From NCBI RefSeq assembly GCF_018636735.1, contig NZ_CP045200.1, forward strand, positions 1,240,001 to 1,304,000: a DNA stretch of 64,000 nt, written 5' to 3'. Made by a program: the position numbers and the translations under genes. The stretch is from Erythrobacter sp. 3-20A1M. Lineage in GTDB: Bacteria > Pseudomonadota > Alphaproteobacteria > Sphingomonadales > Sphingomonadaceae. The notes under the pieces were generated by a model that was given only the letters and a program-made list of their open reading frames with translations, was not told where the DNA came from and made no database searches. This document shows positions 46,629 to 56,904 of this stretch, one piece after another; position 1 is the first letter of the stretch, and each line of letters starts with the position of its first letter.

Positions 46629-47426
46629 ATGACTATCCGTACCATCCTCGTCGACGACGAGAAGCTCGCCATCCAGGGGCTCCAGCTCCGCCTCGAACCG
46701 TTCGAGGACGTGGAAGTGATCGATACCTGCTCCAACGGGCGTGAGGCGATCCGCAAGATCAAGACGGAGAAACCCGATCTCGTCTTCCTCGACATCCAGA
46801 TGCCGGGGTTCGACGGGTTCTCCGTGGTAAAGGGGGTCATGGAGATCGAGCCGCCGCTGTTCGTGTTCGTCACCGCCTATCAGGAGCACGCGGTCCGGGC
46901 ATTCGAAGCCAATGCGGTGCATTACCTGATGAAGCCGGTGGACGAGGATGCGCTGGCGGACACGATCGAACGGGTGCGCCTGCGCCTCGCCGAAAAGAAA
47001 TCGGCCGACGAGGCGGAGAAGCTGCTCAACGTCCTGAGCGAGGTCGCGCCCGAAGCGGCGGAGGAATTCTCCGAAGGCGAAGGCGAGGCGAGCGAGCGCT
47101 TCGAGAAGCTGATCAACGTGAAGGACCGGGGGCAGATTTTCCGAGTCGAGGTCGGGTCGATCGAGCACATCGAGGCCGCGGGCGACTACATGTGTATCTA
47201 CACCGGCGACAATTCGCTGATCCTGCGCGAAACGATGAAGGATCTCGAACGCCGGCTCGATCCGCGCAAGTTCCAGCGCGTGCACCGCTCCACCATCGTC
47301 AATCTCGACCAGGTCCGGCAGGTGAAGCCGCACACCAATGGCGAGTGCTTCCTGGTGCTCGATTCCGGGGCCGAGGTGAAGGTGAGCCGGTCCTATCGCG
47401 ACGTGGTCGCGCGCTTCGTGCATTGA
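46629..47426 (+). CDS. LytTR-type response regulator
   Basis: A 265-residue protein. The receiver domain (residues 1-120) has the phosphorylation aspartate in LVFLDIQMPGFDGF and the lysine in LMKPVDEDAL. A linker rich in Glu precedes the LytTR DNA-binding domain (about 155-260: IFRVEVGSIEHIEAAGDYMC, FQRVHRSTIVNL, VKVSRSYRDVV). ATG at 46629 preferred over a TTG two codons upstream. Partner of the upstream LytS kinase. Confidence 0.94.
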   Translation: MTIRTILVDDEKLAIQGLQLRLEPFEDVEVIDTCSNGREAIRKIKTEKPDLVFLDIQMPGFDGFSVVKGVMEIEPPLFVFVTAYQEHAVRAFEANAVHYLMKPVDEDALADTIERVRLRLAEKKSADEAEKLLNVLSEVAPEAAEEFSEGEGEASERFEKLINVKDRGQIFRVEVGSIEHIEAAGDYMCIYTGDNSLILRETMKDLERRLDPRKFQRVHRSTIVNLDQVRQVKPHTNGECFLVLDSGAEVKVSRSYRDVVARFVH

Positions 47427-47433
47427 GGATTTG

Positions 47434-47455
47434 CGAGCGCGTCTCCGTGCGCTCG
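47434..47455. terminator. possible hairpin after the two-component genes
   Basis: CGAGCGC (47434-47440) and GCGCTCG (47449-47455) form a 7-bp stem with an 8-base loop eight bases after the regulator's stop. No T-run follows, so Rho-independent termination is unproven. Confidence 0.35.
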
Positions 47456-47557
47456 TCCTCGGTGCTGTTCGCTCCGCTTCGCTTCGCGCGGCCTGCGGGC
47501 AGCCGTTCGGCCTTGCTGACTACTGGTCGCAGCCCGTTTTTCCGCTAGGACCGGGAA

Positions 47558-48418
47558 ATGGTATTTGAACTTCCCGGCTTCGACCTCGACCGCTTCGTGC
47601 GCGACACTCTCGCGGAGGATCTGGGCGAGGGGCTACCGGGCGGCGGGCGCGACGTCACCAGCGAGAGCGTGATCCCCCCAGACGCACGCTTCTCCGGCGT
47701 GATGGACAGCCGCGATGCGATCATGGTCGCGGGCCTCCCGGTGGCGGAGGCGTTCTTTCGCGCGCTCGATGCGGATATTGCGCTGGAAAGGCTGGTCGAG
47801 GACGGCGACGAGGTCGCACCCGGAACCGATCTGATGCGGATCGAGGGTGATGCGCGCGCCATGCTGACCGCAGAGCGTGCAGCGCTCAACACCGTGCAGC
47901 ACCTCTCTGGCATCGCGACACTGGTGCGCAGCTATGTCCGGGCGATGGACAATTCCGACTGCACCCTGCTCGACACCCGCAAGACCATCCCCGGCCTGCG
48001 CATGCTGGAGAAATACGCCGTGCGCATGGGCGGCGGTAACAACCATCGCATGGGGCTGTGGGATGCCGCGATGATCAAGGACAACCACGTCCTCGTCGCG
48101 GGCAGTGTCGCCGAGGCGGTGCGCCGGGCGGTCGATGCCGGGGTGCGCGAGATCATCTGCGAGGTGGACCGGATCGACCAGATCGAGCCCGCCCTCGCCG
48201 CCGGCGCGACCCGGCTCTTGCTCGACAATATGGAGCCGCCGACGCTGCGCGAGGCGGTGGCGCTCGTCGCCGGCCGGGTACCGACCGAGGCCAGCGGTGG
48301 CATCACGCTTGAGACCATCGCCGCCAAGGCGGCGACCGGCGTCGATTACGTCTCGGTCGGTCGCCTGACCCAGAGTGCCCCCGCCGCCGATATCGGTCTC
48401 GACTTTACCGCGCTGTAG
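47558..48418 (+). CDS. nadC: nicotinate-nucleotide pyrophosphorylase (carboxylating)
   Basis: Converts quinolinate and phosphoribosyl pyrophosphate to nicotinate mononucleotide in NAD synthesis. The 286-residue enzyme has LNTVQHLSGIAT, LLDTRKTIPGLR, MGGGNNHRMGLWD and IICEVDRIDQIE, all conserved in NadC. nadA and nadB are not nearby. Confidence 0.96.
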   Translation: MVFELPGFDLDRFVRDTLAEDLGEGLPGGGRDVTSESVIPPDARFSGVMDSRDAIMVAGLPVAEAFFRALDADIALERLVEDGDEVAPGTDLMRIEGDARAMLTAERAALNTVQHLSGIATLVRSYVRAMDNSDCTLLDTRKTIPGLRMLEKYAVRMGGGNNHRMGLWDAAMIKDNHVLVAGSVAEAVRRAVDAGVREIICEVDRIDQIEPALAAGATRLLLDNMEPPTLREAVALVAGRVPTEASGGITLETIAAKAATGVDYVSVGRLTQSAPAADIGLDFTAL

Positions 48419-48481
48419 AATTGCGGCATCCACCGGTTCGCGGCCAGGAGAGCGGGCCGGGGAGAGGGAGATATTCGCGCC

Positions 48482-48898
48482 ATGCGGCCTGAATCCATTC
48501 GTAAATTCGACATGCTTTACCTGGCCTCGATCGTGGTCGCGATCGTGAATTTCTTCCTCGGCTACGGGGAGATGACGGCACAGGCGGAAGCGCAGATGGC
48601 CGCCAACGGCCTCGACATGGCGAATGCCGGCACATTCCTTATCGGCAGCTTCGTCGTGGGAATGGCGATCAGCATCGGATTGTGGGCGCTGATCTCACGC
48701 CTGCGGATCGAGCTGGTGAAGTGGATCCTGATCCTGTTCTTCCTCTGGGGCCTCGTATCGCTTCCAACCATGCTGCAGGGCGATTTCAGCCTGATGATGG
48801 TGCTGACCATCGTCACCTACATATTGCAGGGCGTCGCCATCTACTTCCTGTTTCGACCCGATGCGAAGGCTTGGTTCGCGGAGAAGCGGGGTAGCTGA
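48482..48898 (+). CDS. hypothetical four-helix membrane protein
   Basis: 138 residues with four predicted membrane segments (YLASIVVAIVNFFLGYG, GTFLIGSFVVGMAISIGLWA, WILILFFLWGLVSLPTML, LMMVLTIVTYILQGVAIYFL). No family recognised; similar small proteins are common in this order. GGGAGA sits about 12 bases before the ATG. The RNase T2 gene starts inside its 3' end. Confidence 0.7.
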   Translation: MRPESIRKFDMLYLASIVVAIVNFFLGYGEMTAQAEAQMAANGLDMANAGTFLIGSFVVGMAISIGLWALISRLRIELVKWILILFFLWGLVSLPTMLQGDFSLMMVLTIVTYILQGVAIYFLFRPDAKAWFAEKRGS

Positions 48899-49607
48899 CG
48901 GACGCGCACTGGCTGTCGGGGCCGCGCTGGTCGCGACGCTGACTGCCGGACCGGCTACCGCGCAGTCCTATCAGTGTCGGATGCCGCGCGCAGTGGTTGC
49001 GCCGGTGGTGCCCCGCGACGGGCCGGTGCGCCGCTTGCCGATAACCGGCTATACCATGGCGCTGAGCTGGAGCCCGGAATTCTGCCACGCACCCCGCACG
49101 GGGGCGCGCGGACGGGCGCTGCAATGCAGCGGGCGCAACGGGCGCTTCGGCCTGGTGGTACACGGTTTCTGGCCCGAAAGCGGGCGCAGCTGGCCGCAAT
49201 GGTGCCCCACCGACATCCGCCCGACAGGTCTGGAGATCGCTCGCCAGCTCTGCCTCAGCCCCTCCGCCGCCATGGTGGCACGGCAATGGGCCAAGCATGG
49301 CGCGTGCATGACGCGGCGGCCCGAGACCTATTACAAAGTGGTTCGCATCCTGTGGAACTCCTACCGCCTGCCCGATCTCGATCGCCTTTCGCGCCAGGAC
49401 GGCCTGACGGTCGGCGACGTACGCCGCGCCTTCGCAGAGCCGAACGGGGGGTGGGAGCCGAACATGGTGGGCATCCGCCTGAGCAAGAGCGGCTGGCTGG
49501 AAGAACTTCAGCTGTGCTACGATCGCCGTTTCCGGCCCGAACCCTGCGATCGCCGCCGCTTCGGCCTTCCCGATAATGCACCTATCAGGATCTGGCGCGG
49601 GCTTTAG
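48861..49607 (+). CDS. RNase T2 family ribonuclease
   Basis: A 248-residue secreted RNase. After a signal peptide (ALAVGAALVATLTAGPATAQ) come the two catalytic motifs: CAS1 as LVVHGFWPE and CAS2 as QWAKHGAC, each with a histidine, plus several paired cysteines. It acts in the periplasm or outside the cell. The start at 48861 lies 38 bases inside the preceding gene and is needed for the signal. Confidence 0.87.
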   Translation: MRRLGSRRSGVADGRALAVGAALVATLTAGPATAQSYQCRMPRAVVAPVVPRDGPVRRLPITGYTMALSWSPEFCHAPRTGARGRALQCSGRNGRFGLVVHGFWPESGRSWPQWCPTDIRPTGLEIARQLCLSPSAAMVARQWAKHGACMTRRPETYYKVVRILWNSYRLPDLDRLSRQDGLTVGDVRRAFAEPNGGWEPNMVGIRLSKSGWLEELQLCYDRRFRPEPCDRRRFGLPDNAPIRIWRGL

Positions 49608-49610
49608 CCG

Positions 49611-50063
49611 CTAGCGGCGGTTGCGGAAGAAATCCTGCAACAGGCCGGCCGCTTCGCGCTCTCCCAGCCCGGCGTAGACCTCGGGCCGATGATGCGCCTG
49701 CGGTTGATCGAACACGCGGGCACCATGCTCCACCGCGCCGCCTTTCGGGTCGCTGGCCGCATAATAGAGGCGGCGGATACGCGCGTGAACGATCGCTCCG
49801 GCACACATGGCGCACGGTTCCAGCGTCACCCACAAGTCGCATCCGGTTAGCCGTTCGCTTCCCACGGTCCGCGCCGCCTGGCGTAGGGCCAGTATCTCGG
49901 CGTGTGCGGTGGGATCGTGATCGCGGCGGGGAGCATTGCGGCCCTCGCCCACGATAATTCCGTCGCGAACGACGACCGCGCCCACGGGCACCTCACCCTC
50001 GGCGCTCGCTTCGCGTGCCAGCTCGAGCGCGCGAATCATGAAGGGTGAGGGGAAGCCGGCCAT
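49611..50063 (-). CDS. tadA: tRNA adenosine(34) deaminase
   Basis: A 150-residue zinc deaminase that converts A34 to inosine in tRNA-Arg(ACG). The HAE motif (TAHAEILALRQ) and PCAMCAGAI provide the zinc ligands and catalytic glutamate; ERLTGCDLWVTLEPC is also typical. This allows ICG to read CGU, CGC and CGA but not CGG, which makes the tRNA-Arg(CCG) discussed in this window important. Confidence 0.92.
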   Translation of the reverse strand: MAGFPSPFMIRALELAREASAEGEVPVGAVVVRDGIIVGEGRNAPRRDHDPTAHAEILALRQAARTVGSERLTGCDLWVTLEPCAMCAGAIVHARIRRLYYAASDPKGGAVEHGARVFDQPQAHHRPEVYAGLGEREAAGLLQDFFRNRR

Positions 50064-50088
50064 CGGCTCCCCCTAGCGGTGCAGTCCG

Positions 50089-50337
50089 TTATTGTTCAGC
50101 CGATTCGCTGTCCGCATCGGCCGGATCGACGTCCACATCCAGGGTCGGGACTTCGACTTCCTTGGTTTCTGTTCCGGCATCGACATCGACCTCGGCGGCA
50201 TCGACGTCGTATTCCGGCATGTTCCCACCGGACGCCTCGATCTCCGGCAGTTCGGCTTCCTCGGTCTGCTCTACGTCGCAGGCTGCAAGGCCCAGGGCCG
50301 CGGTGCCGAGGATGGCGGTGGCGATGATATTGCGCAT
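50089..50337 (-). CDS. acidic small lipoprotein
   Basis: 82 residues. Signal with lipobox ILGTAALGLAACD, then a mature part made almost wholly of Asp, Glu, Val and Ala (EIEASGGNMPEYDVDAAEV). Very acidic and probably disordered, on the outer membrane or periplasmic face. No family recognised. Confidence 0.7.
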   Translation of the reverse strand: MRNIIATAILGTAALGLAACDVEQTEEAELPEIEASGGNMPEYDVDAAEVDVDAGTETKEVEVPTLDVDVDPADADSESAEQ

Positions 50338-50548
50338 GGAAATTCCCCCATATTGCGTTTTACGGATACGAGGGGAATGAACCGCGGGGCCCGGTGTTCC
50401 GACCCGCATGGTCTCACGGCTGTGTCCGGCTGCGACTTGACGATTCGCCCCTCGCCCGCTAAGCGCGCCGCTTCCCGGAATACCACCGGTCGTGTTTTGA
50501 CGCCGCAGGGCATGCGCCCGCGGCTCCATTTGGAACGAGAGAACTACC

Positions 50549-50845
50549 ATGTCGCGCATCTGCGAACTGACGGGCAAGGGCCGCCAGGTCGGCCACAATG
50601 TGAGCCACGCCAACAACAAGACCAAGAAGGTCTTCCTGCCCAACCTGCAGAACGTCACGCTGATGAGCGAGAAGCTGGATCGCAGCTTCAAGTTCCGCGT
50701 GTCGACGCAGGGCCTGCGCTCGGTCGAGCACAATGGCGGTCTCGACAACTGGCTGCTTAAGACTCGCGACGAGAAGCTTTCGGCCCGTGCGCTGAAGGTG
50801 AAGCGCGAGCTGAAGAAGGCCGAGAAGCAGGCCGAAGCCGCCTGA
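50549..50845 (+). CDS. rpmB: 50S ribosomal protein L28
   Basis: 98 residues. [20 protein letters not shown] and [20 protein letters not shown] are diagnostic of bL28. The alphaproteobacterial C-terminal extension ends in Lys/Glu/Ala repeats. Confidence 0.97.
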   Translation: MSRICELTGKGRQVGHNVSHANNKTKKVFLPNLQNVTLMSEKLDRSFKFRVSTQGLRSVEHNGGLDNWLLKTRDEKLSARALKVKRELKKAEKQAEAA

Positions 50846-50876
50846 TTCCCCCCGGCGCGCCGCCCGCGCCGGTTTG

Positions 50877-51854
50877 CTACATCGACGAGCCGTCCCAGCG
50901 CAGCTTCGCAAGAAGCGTGCGCTGGATTTGCATCCGGTTGTCGTCGGAAATCAGCCAGAGCGTGACCGGATAGCCGCCATCGGCCGCCGGAACGACGGCC
51001 AGCCCTTCGTAATTGTCGCTCGGAAACGGCGGATCGATGCGGGCCAACACGGTGCCGCGCCATTCCTCGCCCAGTCTGATCCGCGCCGGATCGGCCACCA
51101 TCACCATGGTTCGGAAGCCGGGCGGGATCAGCCTGACCTTTCGCCCCAGGATCAACACCCGGCCATCGGGCAATGCCGCCATGTCCGACGGGTCGTAACC
51201 TTCGGGCATGCGGATTGAGAAACGCAGGCCCGCGACGCCCGTCGTGGGGTCATCGGGATAGAGCACTGCGGGATGCACCGCCCCGAACATCCTGCGCGAC
51301 CCTTCGGACAGGACCAAAAAGCGGCCATCGGCCAACCGGGTGAATGCCTCCGGCCCCGTATTCTTGCCCCACCCGCGCATTTCCGGCGGGCGGACCTTGC
51401 GCTCGGGAGCAAGGGTGCGTGAACGCCGCTCGATCGCGTTCGAATCCTCGTACGCGGCCCATAACCGCCCGCTGGCGGGATCGCGCGTGATCGCCTCCAC
51501 ATCGCGGGTGTTCTTCGCCGAATCCTCCGTTTCGCGCACGAAGCTCGTCATGGCGAATTGCTTTGGCGCGCCATCTTCCAGCGTGATCGTCATCATGCGG
51601 CCGGCATCGCTCACCGACAGCAGCCGGTTCGGCGACAGCGCTACCAGCCCCGAATAACCGCCGAAGCGGTCGTTCTCGCTGAGAAGCTGCCACACCCCCC
51701 CCACCGCGAACGGTCCAAGCCGCTGCATACCGGCTGCGATCCGCTTTGCCACCACGCCAGAGGTCTGGTCGTATGGCGGGGGATCGTCGCGCCAGAACAG
51801 GCCAGGCGAAAGCCCGATGGCGACCAGCGCGAGGAGGGCGAGACGACCGATCAT
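50877..51854 (-). CDS. phytase-like esterase domain protein
   Basis: A 325-residue exported protein (signal LALLALVAIGLSPGLF). The beta-propeller-like region (GYSGLVALSPNRLLSVSDAG, TRDVEAITRDPASGRLWAA, EGLAVVPAADGGYPVTLWL) matches the esterase-like activity of phytase family. Actual substrate is unknown. The ATG at 51854 begins the signal. Confidence 0.83.
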   Translation of the reverse strand: MIGRLALLALVAIGLSPGLFWRDDPPPYDQTSGVVAKRIAAGMQRLGPFAVGGVWQLLSENDRFGGYSGLVALSPNRLLSVSDAGRMMTITLEDGAPKQFAMTSFVRETEDSAKNTRDVEAITRDPASGRLWAAYEDSNAIERRSRTLAPERKVRPPEMRGWGKNTGPEAFTRLADGRFLVLSEGSRRMFGAVHPAVLYPDDPTTGVAGLRFSIRMPEGYDPSDMAALPDGRVLILGRKVRLIPPGFRTMVMVADPARIRLGEEWRGTVLARIDPPFPSDNYEGLAVVPAADGGYPVTLWLISDDNRMQIQRTLLAKLRWDGSSM

Positions 51855-51873
51855 CTGCCGCCTCCACGGCAAC

Positions 51874-52794
51874 TCATTGCGGCGGAAGGAACAGCAAGGG
51901 GTCGAGCCGCGTATCGCGCCACTTGATGCTCCAATGCAGGTGCGGGCCGGTCGCGCGCCCGGTCATGCCGACGGTGCCCAGCACTTGCCCCTGCCGGACC
52001 ACGTCCCCTTCCTTCACCGCGAGCGAGGACGAATGCAGGAAGGCGCTGTTAAGGCCCATGCCGTGATCGATGATCAGCAGCTTGCCCTCCAGGCTGAAGG
52101 GATCGTCCGCCGCCAGCGTCACCACCCCGTCCGCCGGCGCGACATAGGGGACCCCGCCGCCCGGCGCGATGTCGAGCCCGGTGTGATAGCTGCCGGGTTC
52201 GCCGCGATAGACGCGCTGCGAGCCGAACAGGCCGGAGATGCGCCCCTTGACCGGCCAGATGAAGGACTGGCTCCAGCCATCGCTCTGCGCATCCTCGCTC
52301 CGCGCCGCATTGATCCTGGCAAGTTCGGGGCGGCGAATTTTCATGAAGGACTCGCTGGGCCCAGTCGGATTGCGCGCAATATTGATGTTCTCGATGCGCC
52401 AGGCGCGTGGCTGGATCGTCAGCGGGCTGGTGACCGTGCGTCCGTCGCGCAGCTTTGCGACCAGCACCGCGTCGCCCGGGGCATCGCGGTCGAACCCGGC
52501 GAAGAACCGTCCATCCTGCGTCACAGTAAGGTCGCGCAGGTCGAGCCTAGCGGAAACCGTGCCTGCAGGAACCTGCCCGACGATCCAGCCGCCCTGCTCC
52601 AGCTCGCCGTCGTAAACGAAGGTCGAAGGGCCTGACGGAGCTGGCGCGGGGGCGGTAGCGGGCGAAGGCGCGGGCGCGCGAAGCGGCTGCACCGTTTCGA
52701 CCGGCCCTCTTTCATCTGCGTCGGTGCCGCTGCATCCACCCAGAATCGCCAGCGCCGCCGCAAGCGCGGCAGCAGTCAGGCCCGTCCTGCGCAT
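51874..52794 (-). CDS. M23 family metallopeptidase, lipoprotein
   Basis: A 306-residue protein with lipobox LAILGGCSG. The C-terminal M23 domain contains the first zinc ligands in YHTGLDIAPGGG and the second set in GPHLHWSIKW, so a peptidoglycan endopeptidase is likely. Residues about 70-150 form an all-beta N-terminal domain. Its ATG overlaps the last base of the preceding gene's stop. Confidence 0.9.
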   Translation of the reverse strand: MRRTGLTAAALAAALAILGGCSGTDADERGPVETVQPLRAPAPSPATAPAPAPSGPSTFVYDGELEQGGWIVGQVPAGTVSARLDLRDLTVTQDGRFFAGFDRDAPGDAVLVAKLRDGRTVTSPLTIQPRAWRIENINIARNPTGPSESFMKIRRPELARINAARSEDAQSDGWSQSFIWPVKGRISGLFGSQRVYRGEPGSYHTGLDIAPGGGVPYVAPADGVVTLAADDPFSLEGKLLIIDHGMGLNSAFLHSSSLAVKEGDVVRQGQVLGTVGMTGRATGPHLHWSIKWRDTRLDPLLFLPPQ

Positions 52795-52991
52795 CAACCG
52801 CCCTCCGTCATCCGGCGGGTGGCGATCTCGCAGCTGGCATAGGGCTCCTGCCGCTCGACGCTCCAATAGCGCAGATCCTCCAGCGCGATCGGCTCGCCCG
52901 TAACGGCGCAATTGACGAAGCGGCCCGCCCGCAGGACGCGAAATCCGTTGGGGCCGTAATGCAGCCGCGCGGGCTGGTCGGAAGAATTCAT
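52794..52991 (-). CDS. DUF2093 protein
   Basis: About 65 residues. LHYGPNGFRVLRAGRFVNCAV and PIALEDLRYWSVERQEPYA define the DUF2093 family, conserved in alphaproteobacteria and often next to xseA. Function unknown. A start two codons upstream (52997) is possible. Confidence 0.85.
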   Translation of the reverse strand: MNSSDQPARLHYGPNGFRVLRAGRFVNCAVTGEPIALEDLRYWSVERQEPYASCEIATRRMTEGG

Positions 52992-53021
52992 CAGCATGGG
53001 CGGGCCCTTACCAGTCTCGGC

Positions 53022-54482
53022 TCAGTCGAACAAATCATCCTGTTTCGCCGCAGGTCCTGATGCGCCGCGCTTTCTCGTCGGTCGTGGTGCAGACCTTGCA
53101 TTGGGAACCGCATCGACCCGTCCATCGGCGAATTCCAGCGCTAGCGACGCCGCGGCGCCCGCGGTCTTCGCCGACTTCACCATCATGCCCTCGCCATCGT
53201 AGACCAGCGCATAACCGCGCGAGAGCGGCGCACGCGGATCGAGCGATGCGAGCACCCGGCCCCGCGCCTCGAGCCGCTCCCCCGCACGCGCCAGCCGGTC
53301 CGCCAGAAGCGCGGGCGAGAGCCGCGCCGCGCCGAGCCGGTCGCGCGCGCGATCGATCCGGTGGCGCAAGATGGCGGGGGAAAGCCGCACGCTGTCCGCC
53401 AGTAACGCCTCGCGCGCACTCTGCGCACGGTCGCGAAGCGCGCGCCGCAAGCGCTCAGCCCCGTCGTCGATCCGCTGCGCCTGCGGCTGAAGCAACGCCT
53501 CGATCTTCGGCAGGCGATCCGCCCGCGCCGCCAGCCGTTCACGCCCCAGCTGGACCGGGCGCAGGATCGCGCGTTTCTTCCGCGCGCCGAAGTCGGCCAG
53601 CGTCGCGGCCAGCTCGGCGCGGACCGGCACCGCGATCTCGGCGGCGGCGGTCGGCGTCGGCGCGCGCCGGTCGGCGGCGTAATCGGACAGCGTGGTGTCG
53701 GTCTCGTGCCCGACCGCGCTGATCACGGGAATCGGCGATTCGGCAATCGCGCGCACCACCGCTTCCTCGTTGAAGCTCCACAAATCCTCGATCGAGCCAC
53801 CCCCGCGCGCGACGATCAGCAGGTCGGGTCGGGGTACCGCGCCGCCCGGCTCGATCGCGCCGAAGCCGCGCACCGCGCTCGCCACCTGTTGCGCCGCGCC
53901 CTGCCCCTGCACCAGCACCGGCCAGACGAGCACATGGCTGGGGAAGCGGTCTGCGAGGCGGTGGAGGATGTCGCGAATCACTGCCCCGGTAGGGCTGGTG
54001 ACGACGCCGATGGTGCGCGGCAGGAACGGCAGCGGGCGTTTCTTCTCGGGCGCGAACAGCCCCTCCGCCTCCAGCCGCGCCTTGGTCTTCTCGAGCAGCG
54101 CCAGCAACGCGCCTTCGCCCGCCAGCTCCAGCCGGTCGACCACGATCTGGTATTTGGAACGGCCGGGATAGGTGGTCAGCTTGCCGCTTGCGACGACTTC
54201 CAGGCCGTCTTCGGGCAGGAAGGCGAGGGTCGCCGCGTTGCCGCGCCACATGACGCCGTCGATCACCGCCTTCTCATCCTTCAGGCAGCAATAGAGATGG
54301 CCCGATGCGGCGCGCTTCACCCCCGACAGCTCGCCGCGCAGGCGGACATGGCCGAAGCGGTCCTCCACCGTGCGCTTCAGGGCGGCGGACAGCGCGCTCA
54401 CCGTCAGCGGCTCGGCGTTGTCGCCCGCGCGCCCCTTCGCTACGAGGCCGGAGTCTTCGGTATCGCTATAGGGGTGTGCCAT
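53022..54482 (-). CDS. xseA: exodeoxyribonuclease VII large subunit
   Basis: A 486-residue nuclease subunit. The N-terminal OB fold ([31 protein letters not shown]) is followed by the catalytic domain ([55 protein letters not shown]) and a long coiled coil. With XseB (not in window) it degrades single-stranded DNA. Its ATG overlaps the divergent purD ATG in the palindrome CATG. Confidence 0.95.
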   Translation of the reverse strand: MAHPYSDTEDSGLVAKGRAGDNAEPLTVSALSAALKRTVEDRFGHVRLRGELSGVKRAASGHLYCCLKDEKAVIDGVMWRGNAATLAFLPEDGLEVVASGKLTTYPGRSKYQIVVDRLELAGEGALLALLEKTKARLEAEGLFAPEKKRPLPFLPRTIGVVTSPTGAVIRDILHRLADRFPSHVLVWPVLVQGQGAAQQVASAVRGFGAIEPGGAVPRPDLLIVARGGGSIEDLWSFNEEAVVRAIAESPIPVISAVGHETDTTLSDYAADRRAPTPTAAAEIAVPVRAELAATLADFGARKKRAILRPVQLGRERLAARADRLPKIEALLQPQAQRIDDGAERLRRALRDRAQSAREALLADSVRLSPAILRHRIDRARDRLGAARLSPALLADRLARAGERLEARGRVLASLDPRAPLSRGYALVYDGEGMMVKSAKTAGAAASLALEFADGRVDAVPNARSAPRPTRKRGASGPAAKQDDLFD

Positions 54483-55773
54483 GAATATCCTGCTGATCGG
54501 GTCGGGCGGGCGCGAACATGCGCTGGCGTGGAAGCTGGCGCAATCCCGGCTGCTTTCGGGCGAGGGCGATACGCTCTACGCCGCGCCGGGCAATCCGGGC
54601 ATTGCAGACCACGCCGCCTGCGTCGAGCTTGCCGTTGGCGATCATCCCGCCGTGCTGGCCTTCTGCCGCGAGAACGCGATCGGACTGGTGGTCGTCGGCC
54701 CGGAAGCGCCGCTGGTAGCGGGGCTGGCCGACGATCTGCGCGCGGCGGGAATTGCCGTCTTCGGCCCCTCGAAAGCCGCCGCACAGCTGGAGGGCAGCAA
54801 GAGCTTCACCAAGGCCCTGTGCGAACGCGCCGGAATACCCACCGCGCGCTACACCCGCGCCGTCTCTCTGGAAGAGGCGTGGGGCGCGCTGAAGCAATAC
54901 GACGCGCCATTCGTGCTCAAGGCCGACGGGCTGGCCGCTGGCAAGGGCGTGGTGATCGCCGAAACGCGGACCGAGGCGCAGGAAGCGCTCCGTTCCATGT
55001 TCGACGGGAAGTTCGGGGATGCCGGCAGCGAAGTCGTGATCGAGCAGTTCCTCGCGGGCGAGGAGGCGAGCTTCTTCGCGCTGACCGACGGCACCGCTAT
55101 CCTGCCGATCGGCACCGCGCAGGACCACAAGCGGGTGGGCGAGGGCGACACCGGGTCCAATACCGGCGGCATGGGGGCCTACAGCCCAGCCCCGGTGCTG
55201 ACCCCCGGCCTGCAGGGGGAGGCGATGGAGCGGATCCTTCGTCCGACGGTCGACACGCTGCACGCCGAGGGCATGCCCTATTCGGGCGTGCTCTATGCCG
55301 GGCTGATGCTGACCGCCGACGGCCCGCAGCTGATCGAGTACAACTGCCGCTTCGGCGATCCCGAATGCCAGGTGCTGATGATGCGGCTGGAGGAGGATCT
55401 GGGCGAACTGATGCTCGCCTGCGCCAACGGCACGCTGGGCGACCACCAAGAAGCGAAGCTGTCGGACGAAACCGCGCTGACCGTGGTGATGGCGGCGAAG
55501 GGCTATCCCGGCACGCCGGAAAAGGGGGGCGCGATCGAGCTAGGCAATGCGGAGGCCGAGGGGGCGAAGGTCTTCCATGCCGGGACGCGGCGCGATGCCG
55601 AAGGTGCGCTGGTCGCGAGCGGTGGACGCGTGCTCAACGTCACCGCTACGGGCGGCAGCGTGTCCGAAGCCCAGGCCGCCGCCTACGCCGCGATCGATGC
55701 GATCGATTTCCCTTCGGGCTTCTGCCGCCGTGACATCGGCTGGCGCGAAGTGGCCCGGGAGAACGGCGGCTGA
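54481..55773 (+). CDS. purD: phosphoribosylamine-glycine ligase
   Basis: Second step of purine synthesis. The 430-residue ATP-grasp enzyme has [55 protein letters not shown] and [14 protein letters not shown]. No independent upstream region: the start lies over the xseA start, so its promoter must be within xseA coding DNA. Confidence 0.97.
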   Translation: MNILLIGSGGREHALAWKLAQSRLLSGEGDTLYAAPGNPGIADHAACVELAVGDHPAVLAFCRENAIGLVVVGPEAPLVAGLADDLRAAGIAVFGPSKAAAQLEGSKSFTKALCERAGIPTARYTRAVSLEEAWGALKQYDAPFVLKADGLAAGKGVVIAETRTEAQEALRSMFDGKFGDAGSEVVIEQFLAGEEASFFALTDGTAILPIGTAQDHKRVGEGDTGSNTGGMGAYSPAPVLTPGLQGEAMERILRPTVDTLHAEGMPYSGVLYAGLMLTADGPQLIEYNCRFGDPECQVLMMRLEEDLGELMLACANGTLGDHQEAKLSDETALTVVMAAKGYPGTPEKGGAIELGNAEAEGAKVFHAGTRRDAEGALVASGGRVLNVTATGGSVSEAQAAAYAAIDAIDFPSGFCRRDIGWREVARENGG

Positions 55774-55774
55774 T

Positions 55775-56770
55775 TCAGCCCAGCCGCGCGGCCACCAGCT
55801 TCTTCAAATCCGCCTCGGGCCGGGGGCCCCAGTGGCTGATGATCTCTGCCGCGGCGACGGCACCGCGGGTGAGGCATTCCTCCAGCCCCGCGCCGCGCGC
55901 GTGACCGGAGAGGAAGCCCGCCGCAAACAGGTCGCCCGCGCCGGTGGTGTCGACCACCTTTTCGACCGGTTCGGCGGGCACTTCAGCGCGTTCGTCGCCA
56001 GCGACCGCCACCGCTCCTGCCGCGCTGCGCGTGGCAACAAGCACCTGCAGCTTGTCCTTCACGGCGGCAATACCCGCCTCGAAATCGCTCTCTCCGGTGA
56101 GCGTCGCCAATTCGTGCTCGTTCACGAACAGGATGTCGATCAGCCCTTCGGCCATAAGCTGCCGGAAATCGTCGCCATGGCGCTCGATCACGAAGCTCTC
56201 GCTGGCGGTAAAGGCCACCTTGCGCCCGGCGTTGCGCGCGACCTCGATCGCACGGCGCATCGCGCTGCGCGGCTCCTCGGGGTCCCACAGATAGCCTTCC
56301 AGGTAGAGAATCGCAGCATCGGCGATGGCGCTCTCGTCCAGCGCGGCGGCGGGCAGGAACTGGCTCGCGCCGAGGAAGGTGTTCATCGTGCGCTCGCCGT
56401 CGGGCGTCACGAAGATCAGGCAGCGCGCGGTCGGCGGCTCGGCCTCGCGCGCCGGAGTGGCGAAGGTGACGCCGACCGCCTCGATATCGTGGCGGAAGAC
56501 CTTGCCCAGCTGATCGTCGGCGACCTGGCCGATGAACTGGCATTTGAGGCCAAGCGCGGCGCAGCCTGCCAGTGTGTTCGCCGCCGACCCGCCCGAAATC
56601 TCGCGCGCCGGGCCCATCGCTTTGTAGAGCTCCTCCGCCCGGTCGGTATCCACCAGCGACATCCCGCCCTTTGCCAGCCCCAGCCGTTCGATATCGGCAT
56701 CCTCGCACGGGGCGAGAACGTCGACGATGGCGTTGCCGATGGCGATCACGTCGTGGGTGGGCTTGGTCAT
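55775..56770 (-). CDS. adenosine kinase, PfkB family
   Basis: A 331-residue sugar kinase. It has the PfkB N-terminal GGSAANTLAGCA and the catalytic DTTGAGDLFAAGFLSGHARG. The start THDVIAIGNAIVDVLAPCED matches the adenosine kinase group common in alphaproteobacteria, for purine salvage. Its stop is one base from the convergent purD stop. Confidence 0.9.
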   Translation of the reverse strand: MTKPTHDVIAIGNAIVDVLAPCEDADIERLGLAKGGMSLVDTDRAEELYKAMGPAREISGGSAANTLAGCAALGLKCQFIGQVADDQLGKVFRHDIEAVGVTFATPAREAEPPTARCLIFVTPDGERTMNTFLGASQFLPAAALDESAIADAAILYLEGYLWDPEEPRSAMRRAIEVARNAGRKVAFTASESFVIERHGDDFRQLMAEGLIDILFVNEHELATLTGESDFEAGIAAVKDKLQVLVATRSAAGAVAVAGDERAEVPAEPVEKVVDTTGAGDLFAAGFLSGHARGAGLEECLTRGAVAAAEIISHWGPRPEADLKKLVAARLG

Positions 56771-56904
56771 GGGCGGCCTTTGCTGAAGATCGTATCTGGT
56801 GGGAAAGGGCCGCGCCTAGCGACAAAGCGGGCAAGGGCCAAGTCCGCGTGCGCGACGATGCGATTGACTTGCGCCCGGACGGGCCGGAAAACTCCAGTCG
56901 CACA

